A DNA stretch of 64,000 nucleotides, taken from NCBI RefSeq assembly GCF_018687535.1, contig NZ_CP061295.1, forward strand, positions 496,001 through 560,000, read 5' to 3'. The notes below the pieces were generated by a model. That model worked only from the letters and a program-made list of their open reading frames with translations. It searched no databases and was not told where the DNA came from. A program made the position numbers and the translations under genes. Origin of the DNA: Polynucleobacter sp. MWH-S4W17. GTDB lineage: Bacteria > Pseudomonadota > Gammaproteobacteria > Burkholderiales > Burkholderiaceae. Every line of letters starts with the position of its first letter. Within the stretch, counting starts at the first letter, position 1. Below, piece by piece: positions 58,927 through 64,000 of this stretch.

Positions 58927-61332
58927 ATGTCCAACCAACAGCAACAAAATAGCAGTATGGCTGATGCCTACGTTTTGCCTTTTGAACAACTCCGCATGAC
59001 TGATGTTGAATCGGTTGGTGGTAAGAATGCGTCATTAGGAGAGATGATTTCTCAGTTGGCGTCTACTGGGGTTCGTGTTCCTACGGGTTTTGCAACGACT
59101 TCGTTAGCATTCCGTGACTTTCTAAAGCACAACAATTTGACTGAGCGCATTCAACAGCGCTTGGAAGGCTTGAATATTGATGATGTGCGCGCATTGGCGC
59201 AAGCTGGTGCAGAAATTCGTAGCTGGATTGAGACAGCGCCATTTCAACCAAAGTTGGACGAAGAAATTCGTAAAGCATTTTCTGTATTGGATGACTCTGG
59301 TAAAGGTTCATTTGCGGTACGTTCATCAGCTACTGCCGAAGACTTGCCAGATGCTTCTTTTGCTGGTCAGCAAGAAACCTTTTTGAACGTCGAAGGTATT
59401 GATGATGTTCTAAAGAAGATTCGTGAAGTATTTGCTTCTTTGTATAACGATCGCGCGATCTCCTACCGTGTTCATAAGGGCTTTGCCCACGCTGAAGTAG
59501 CCTTATCTGCTGGTATTCAACGCATGGTTCGTTCTGACTTGGGCGCTGCTGGCGTGATGTTTACTCTGGACACCGAGTCAGGATTTGAGGATGTAGTTTT
59601 TATTACCTCAAGCTATGGCTTGGGCGAGACCGTTGTACAGGGCGCAGTAAATCCAGACGAGTTTTATGTTTTTAAAACCACTTTGGCTCAAGATAAGAAG
59701 GCAATCATTCGCCGCTCCTTAGGCTCTAAGTTGATTCAGATGCAATTTGCCCCTAAAGGCTCTGCAGAAAAAGTACAAACTGTTGATGTCACTCCAGAAA
59801 AGCGTAACCGCTTCTCTTTGGAGGATGTGGATATCACTGAGTTGGCTAAGTACGCAGTGATCATTGAGAAACACTACGGTCGTCCAATGGACATCGAGTG
59901 GGGTAAAGATGGTCAAGATGGCCGTATCTATATCTTGCAAGCGCGCCCTGAGACTGTAAAGAGTCAAGCTGCTGGTCAAGTGGAGATGCGCTACAAATTA
60001 AAAGGTAGCTCAAAGGTATTGGCAAAAGGTCGTGCGATTGGTCAAAAGATTGGCGCAGGTCCAGTACGCATTATTCGTGACCCAAGCGAGATGGATCGTG
60101 TTCAGCCAGGAGATGTCTTGGTTGCCGATATGACTGACCCGAACTGGGAACCAGTCATGAAGCGTGCTTCAGCGATTGTGACTAATCGTGGTGGACGCAC
60201 ATGTCACGCAGCGATCATTGCCCGTGAATTAGGCGTACCTGCGGTTGTTGGTTGCGGTGATGCCACTGAGCACTTGCAAGACGGCATGATGGTGACGGTT
60301 TCTTGTGCTGAAGGTGACGAAGGCCATATTTATGATGGCTTGATCGAAACCGAAGTGACTGAAGTATCTCGTGGCGTATTGCCAGAGATTCCAGTGAAGA
60401 TCACCATGAATATCGGCAATCCTCAGTTGGCATTTGATTTCTGCCAGATCCCGAATGCTGGTGTTGGCTTGGCTCGCCTTGAGTTCATTATTAACAACTA
60501 CATTGGTGTGCATCCACGTGCTGTATTGGAATATCCAAATATTGACCCTGACCTCAAGCGTGCAGTTGAGAGTGTTGCTCGTGGCTATGCAAGCCCACGT
60601 CAGTTTTACGAAGACAAGCTGGTTGAGGGTGTAGCAACTATTGCTGCTGCTTTCTATCCAAAGCCAGTGATTGTTCGTTTGTCAGACTTCAAGTCCAATG
60701 AATATAAGAAGTTAATTGGCGGATCGCGTTACGAGCCTGATGAAGAGAATCCAATGTTGGGATTCCGTGGTGCGTCACGTTACGTTTCTGAAGACTTTGG
60801 CGAAGCCTTTGCTCTCGAGTGCGCAGCAATGAAGCGTGTTCGTGAAGATATGGGCTTGGATAACGTAGAAATCATGGTTCCGTTTGTACGTACTATCAAT
60901 CAGGCTAAGCGCGTGATCGACATGATGGAGAAGTTTGGCCTGAAGCGTGGTGTGAATGGTTTGCGTCTCATCATGATGTGTGAGATCCCATCTAATGCGA
61001 TTTTGGCTGATCAGTTCCTGGAGTACTTTGATGGTTTCTCAATCGGCTCAAACGATATGACTCAATTAACATTGGGTCTAGATCGTGACTCCGGTATGGA
61101 ATTGTTGGCTATCGACTTTGATGAGCGTGATCCAGCGGTAGAGTTCATGATTGCTCGTTCAATTGATGCTTGCCGTAAGCAAAACAAATATGTTGGTATT
61201 TGCGGTCAAGGTCCTTCAGATCACCCAGACTTTGCCCGTTGGTTGGTTGAAAAGGGAATTACCTCAATCTCATTAAATCCAGATAGCGTAGTGGCTACTT
61301 GGGAGATGTTGGGTAAGAATTTAAAAGCCTAA
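58927..61332 (+). CDS. ppsA: Phosphoenolpyruvate synthase
   Basis: The 801-residue enzyme converts pyruvate and ATP to PEP in gluconeogenesis. The N-terminal ATP-grasp domain has [10 protein letters not shown] and [24 protein letters not shown]. The phosphohistidine domain has the catalytic [14 protein letters not shown] (about 419-432). The C-terminal PEP/pyruvate barrel ends with [17 protein letters not shown] and [13 protein letters not shown]. The length is that of PpsA and not of pyruvate phosphate dikinase. It is controlled by PpsR, encoded divergently. Confidence 0.97.
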   Translation: MSNQQQQNSSMADAYVLPFEQLRMTDVESVGGKNASLGEMISQLASTGVRVPTGFATTSLAFRDFLKHNNLTERIQQRLEGLNIDDVRALAQAGAEIRSWIETAPFQPKLDEEIRKAFSVLDDSGKGSFAVRSSATAEDLPDASFAGQQETFLNVEGIDDVLKKIREVFASLYNDRAISYRVHKGFAHAEVALSAGIQRMVRSDLGAAGVMFTLDTESGFEDVVFITSSYGLGETVVQGAVNPDEFYVFKTTLAQDKKAIIRRSLGSKLIQMQFAPKGSAEKVQTVDVTPEKRNRFSLEDVDITELAKYAVIIEKHYGRPMDIEWGKDGQDGRIYILQARPETVKSQAAGQVEMRYKLKGSSKVLAKGRAIGQKIGAGPVRIIRDPSEMDRVQPGDVLVADMTDPNWEPVMKRASAIVTNRGGRTCHAAIIARELGVPAVVGCGDATEHLQDGMMVTVSCAEGDEGHIYDGLIETEVTEVSRGVLPEIPVKITMNIGNPQLAFDFCQIPNAGVGLARLEFIINNYIGVHPRAVLEYPNIDPDLKRAVESVARGYASPRQFYEDKLVEGVATIAAAFYPKPVIVRLSDFKSNEYKKLIGGSRYEPDEENPMLGFRGASRYVSEDFGEAFALECAAMKRVREDMGLDNVEIMVPFVRTINQAKRVIDMMEKFGLKRGVNGLRLIMMCEIPSNAILADQFLEYFDGFSIGSNDMTQLTLGLDRDSGMELLAIDFDERDPAVEFMIARSIDACRKQNKYVGICGQGPSDHPDFARWLVEKGITSISLNPDSVVATWEMLGKNLKA

Positions 61333-61355
61333 ACCAAAGCAGATAGCGTTAACGC

Positions 61356-61385
61356 AAAAGGCCTAGATTTTTTCTAGGCCTTTTT
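61356..61385. terminator. Rho-independent terminator of ppsA
   Basis: A perfect 12-bp stem (61356-61367 with 61373-61384) encloses a 5-T loop and is flanked by A- and T-runs. It lies 24 bp after ppsA and 37 bp before the 3' end of the convergent anbu gene, so it may serve both. Confidence 0.9.
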
Positions 61386-61421
61386 GTTTGTAAATGCATC
61401 CAACACTTCATTAATGGAGGA

Positions 61422-62318
61422 TTATTTTCTCTTTGCAGCCACCCTCTTCGGCGCCACTTTCTTTGCCATCTTCTTTACGGGGGTAGCCTTAGTTGTTCTT
61501 GTGGCCTTTTGAGCTCTCGCCTTAGATGGTGGATGATTGATAGGAACAATCCCCATTTTTTTAGCAGGAGTGGAGATATCACTCGATTTATGAGCGCCGC
61601 TCCAACTGGGTTCCGCTATGGAGTTAAAAGCCTCGCGTAGTTTCTCGCCCCAGGCTTGATGGATCATTGCGAAATAGGGGTTTGCATCATCTAGAGTCAC
61701 GAGCTTCGTGGCTTTCAGAGAATTTATTTCGTAAACCAACATATCCAGAGGTAGTCCAACCGAAATATTACTTTTCAAGGTGGAGTCCATGGAGATGAGG
61801 GCGCACTTAGTTGCCAGATTAAGCGGTGTATTGAAATTGAGTACTCGGTCTAAGATGGGCTTGCCGTACTTAGATTCACCAATCTGGAAATAGCAAGTCT
61901 CGGGTGTAGCCTCAATAAAGTTCCCAGCCGAATAAATATTAAATAGGCGCGGTTTCTCACCTTTTACTTGACCACCAAAAATCATATTGCAGTTAAATTC
62001 AAGGCCCGATTTTTCAAGTGCGGCATGATCACGTTCATACACTTGTTTAATAGCATCACCCACAACAACAGCAGCTTCATAGGAGTTTTTGGCTGTCCAG
62101 AGGTTCTTGCCCTTAAAAAGCTGTCCTTGCAGCAGGATTTCTTTAACGGATTGGGTAATGGCGAGATTGCCCGCACTCATTAAGGTAAAGAAGCGATCCT
62201 TGTTTTGAAACAAGGTCATCTTTCTAAAGGTGCCGATTTGGTCGACGCCAGCATTTGTCCGGGTATCGGATAAGAAAACAAGACCATCTTTTAGGCAAAG
62301 CCCAACGCAATACGTCAT
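61422..62318 (-). CDS. Anbu-type proteasome-related peptidase with basic tail
   Basis: The 298-residue Ntn-hydrolase resembles Anbu, the bacterial ancestral-beta-subunit proteasome homologue. After Met removal the nucleophile would be the threonine of TYCVGLCL. D17 (in SDTRTNAGVD) and K32 (FRK) fit the catalytic set. Anbu proteins are usually about 240-270 residues. Here the last about 35 residues form a Lys/Arg/Ala/Thr-rich tail (KATRTTKATPVKKMAKK...) resembling DNA-binding tails. It is third in a cluster with an alpha-E protein and a transglutaminase-like protein, as known for Anbu loci. Confidence 0.88.
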   Translation of the reverse strand: MTYCVGLCLKDGLVFLSDTRTNAGVDQIGTFRKMTLFQNKDRFFTLMSAGNLAITQSVKEILLQGQLFKGKNLWTAKNSYEAAVVVGDAIKQVYERDHAALEKSGLEFNCNMIFGGQVKGEKPRLFNIYSAGNFIEATPETCYFQIGESKYGKPILDRVLNFNTPLNLATKCALISMDSTLKSNISVGLPLDMLVYEINSLKATKLVTLDDANPYFAMIHQAWGEKLREAFNSIAEPSWSGAHKSSDISTPAKKMGIVPINHPPSKARAQKATRTTKATPVKKMAKKVAPKRVAAKRK

Positions 62319-62374
62319 ACACAGACCCTCTTCATTATTTCCTGGGATTATCTCTTAAATATCCCAGAGGGTTG

Positions 62375-63172
62375 CTATAGCAGCTGTTGAATCGAAATGT
62401 TAGCGCTGAGTTCTTCTCCACCACCGCCAGAGCGGACCCCTTTAACAGGCGCGGCGGAATAATAATCTCGACCAATAGCAAGGCGAATATGACGTGAGTC
62501 AACTAAGCAGGCGTGGGTGATATCTACGCCGGTCCAGATGCCTTTATCGATATCGCTACAAAAGTCAATCCAAGCATGGCTAGCAAGATTTGGAGATTCT
62601 TCTGCAAAGAAATAACCACTGACATATCGAGCGGGAATTCCAGAGGCGCGACAGAGACTTAACATAATGTGGGCATGATCTTGGCAAACACCAGATTTCA
62701 TGGCGAAGGATTGAGCTGCAGTAGTGGCAAAGTTCGTTTGGCCAGGAGAATACACAATCAAGCCTTGAACTGCCTCAGCAAGTTTAAGTATTTGATCAAC
62801 TGAATTTTTCTTTGGAATGCCATAAGAGAAATATTCCAACATTTCGTCTGTAGGCTCAGTCAGATTGGTTTGTTGCAGTAAGTAGTAAGGCGAAACTGCT
62901 TTAGCATCATCTAAAAACTCATATGCATCTTGTGTATGCACTTCACCTTCAGCCTCAATCATCATTGAGGTGTAAGGGCTCTCCTGCACGAATACACTGC
63001 AAAGATTGCCAAAAGTATCTATAGAGCTAGATGCTTTAATTGGCGTGCTAATTCTCCATTTGTCGACTTGTTGGCCAGCGAGAGTAGGAGGCGTCAAGCG
63101 CAACTCTTGTATGGAATAACGCACCGGTGTTTCATAGCGATATTCCGTGCGATGGCGAATTTTAAGATGCAT
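62375..63172 (-). CDS. Transglutaminase-like cysteine protease family protein
   Basis: The 265-residue cytoplasmic protein has an N-terminal bacterial transglutaminase-associated region (LKIRHRTEYRYETPVRYS) and a transglutaminase-like core. The triad is visible as C in KSGVCQDHAHIML (about 168), H in LASHAWIDF (about 204) and D in WTGVDITHACLV (about 221). It may hydrolyse or form amide bonds in peptides. It lies between the anbu gene and the alpha-E gene, with gaps of 56 and 17 bp. Confidence 0.9.
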   Translation of the reverse strand: MHLKIRHRTEYRYETPVRYSIQELRLTPPTLAGQQVDKWRISTPIKASSSIDTFGNLCSVFVQESPYTSMMIEAEGEVHTQDAYEFLDDAKAVSPYYLLQQTNLTEPTDEMLEYFSYGIPKKNSVDQILKLAEAVQGLIVYSPGQTNFATTAAQSFAMKSGVCQDHAHIMLSLCRASGIPARYVSGYFFAEESPNLASHAWIDFCSDIDKGIWTGVDITHACLVDSRHIRLAIGRDYYSAAPVKGVRSGGGGEELSANISIQQLL

Positions 63173-63189
63173 ATAGTCTTTGTGATTTC

Positions 63190-64000
63190 TTAGGCAACAG
63201 CCAGTGGAATGAGATAAGCATTGCTAAACTCATCGGCTATGAAGTTAATGCGCTCTAAGAAAGCCTCAATAAATTCTTCCAGGCCTTGCTCAAATACCTC
63301 ATCAATATCAGAGTAATCCAAACTTGCCTTGAGCTTTCCAAGCAAACGTTCAATTTCTTTGGATTGCTGATTCTTAACTTCGGAAATGAGGGGGATTAAT
63401 TCATTGACGCAGGATACCAAGGAGCGAGGCATCTGTTTATTGAAGATGAGTAGTTGTGCGACTTGTTTTGGTGTGACTTGATCAGAATAAATTTGACGAT
63501 AGATCTCAAATGCTGAGACGGAGCGCAGTAACGCCGCCCAGTGATAGAAGTCAAAGAATTCACCGTCTGTACCATCTTCCGAGGATTTCTTGGCGCCAAG
63601 AACTCTCAGGGCTGCTGGGTCCTCATACTTAGTTTCCAAAATACGTGCGGTGTTGTCGGCGCGTTCTAGCAGGGTTCCCACATTGATAAAGTAAAAGGCC
63701 TCATTCTTCAGCATCGTGCCGTATAGAACACCCCTAAAGAGGTGGCAGCGGTGCTTGACCCACTCCAAAAGGCGACTAGGATCAGCTTGATGTCTTGCCT
63801 CTAGGATGCGCTGCAGCTCAAGCCACGTAGTGTTTTGGGTTTCCCAAACCTCGGAAGTAATCTTGCCGCGGATAACGCGTGCGTTCTCACGCGCTGCAAA
63901 AAGGCAAGAAACGATACTAGAGGGATTACTGGTCTCATAAATCATGAAGTCCAAAACATTCTCACGATTAACGACATCATATTTGCTGAGGAAGGCTTCT
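63190..64000 (-). CDS. Alpha-E domain (DUF403) protein, 5' end missing
   Basis: The frame stays open to the window edge (EAFLSKYDVVNREN precedes the TTG at 63954), so the start lies beyond base 64000 and about 50 N-terminal residues are absent. The visible 270 residues are all-helical, with SNPSSIVSCLFAARENARVIRG and GTLLERADNTARILETKYED, which mark the alpha-E family. These proteins occur with circularly permuted ATP-grasp enzymes, transglutaminase-like proteins and Anbu in predicted peptide-modification or peptide-synthesis loci. The ATP-grasp partner would be expected just upstream, outside this window. Confidence 0.9.
   Translation of the reverse strand, partial: EAFLSKYDVVNRENVLDFMIYETSNPSSIVSCLFAARENARVIRGKITSEVWETQNTTWLELQRILEARHQADPSRLLEWVKHRCHLFRGVLYGTMLKNEAFYFINVGTLLERADNTARILETKYEDPAALRVLGAKKSSEDGTDGEFFDFYHWAALLRSVSAFEIYRQIYSDQVTPKQVAQLLIFNKQMPRSLVSCVNELIPLISEVKNQQSKEIERLLGKLKASLDYSDIDEVFEQGLEEFIEAFLERINFIADEFSNAYLIPLAVA

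Overview
The window looks like chromosomal DNA of a small-genome betaproteobacterium (Burkholderiaceae), most like Polynucleobacter. This rests on protein character and on gene order: smc-zipA-ligA, recJ-prfB-lysS, rpsB-tsf-pyrH-frr-uppS-cdsA-dxr-rseP-bamA-skp-lpxD-fabZ-lpxA-lpxB-rnhB, and divergent ppsR/ppsA. Genes are tightly packed, many overlap by a few bases, and TTG starts are unusually common. No database search was run, so the genus is an inference.

Layout. 1-2.2 kb: the 3' end of a cysteine synthase gene and an exported amidohydrolase-like protein with altered metal-ligand positions. 2.3-7.8 kb (minus): lysS, prfB (with the RF2 programmed frameshift), recJ and a COG4255-like gene. 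7.8-13.5 kb (plus): lipoprotein-sorting ABC genes lolC and lolD, a TatD-type nuclease, comEC and a glycine-zipper envelope protein. 13.6 kb: initiator tRNA-fMet (minus). 13.9-17.7 kb: kup, a small exported coiled-coil protein, radA. 17.7-20.7 kb (minus): prmB, dapE, dapD. 20.8-27.4 kb: smc, zipA, ligA.

27.4-31.1 kb is the first accessory island. A one-pass membrane protein gene overlaps the start of an autotransporter gene whose passenger has the hallmarks of a bilobal pepsin-type aspartic protease (DTG and DSG active-site motifs, a flap tyrosine, a pepsin-like C-terminal motif). I consider this the most novel item in the window. 31.2-34.6 kb (minus): glnD and map. 34.9-49.8 kb (plus) is a long housekeeping cluster for translation, nucleotide and isoprenoid synthesis, outer-membrane assembly and lipid A.

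50-54.5 kb is the second accessory island: a carboxymuconolactone decarboxylase-family gene and a 1260-residue autotransporter. Its C-terminal domain closely resembles that of the pepsin autotransporter, and its passenger carries 282-bp tandem repeats. 54.7-57.9 kb is a metal-resistance module: a CadR/PbrR-like MerR regulator, a CPC-type P-type ATPase and a secreted Met-rich protein, with a MerR-type 19-bp-spacer promoter between regulator and pump. 58-61.3 kb: ppsR and ppsA, divergent. 61.4-64 kb (minus): an Anbu proteasome-like peptidase with a basic C-terminal tail, a transglutaminase-like protease, and an alpha-E protein cut by the window end. Short related repeats with TCGGCCA or GTCGAWAG cores lie in the intergenic gaps around the accessory islands.
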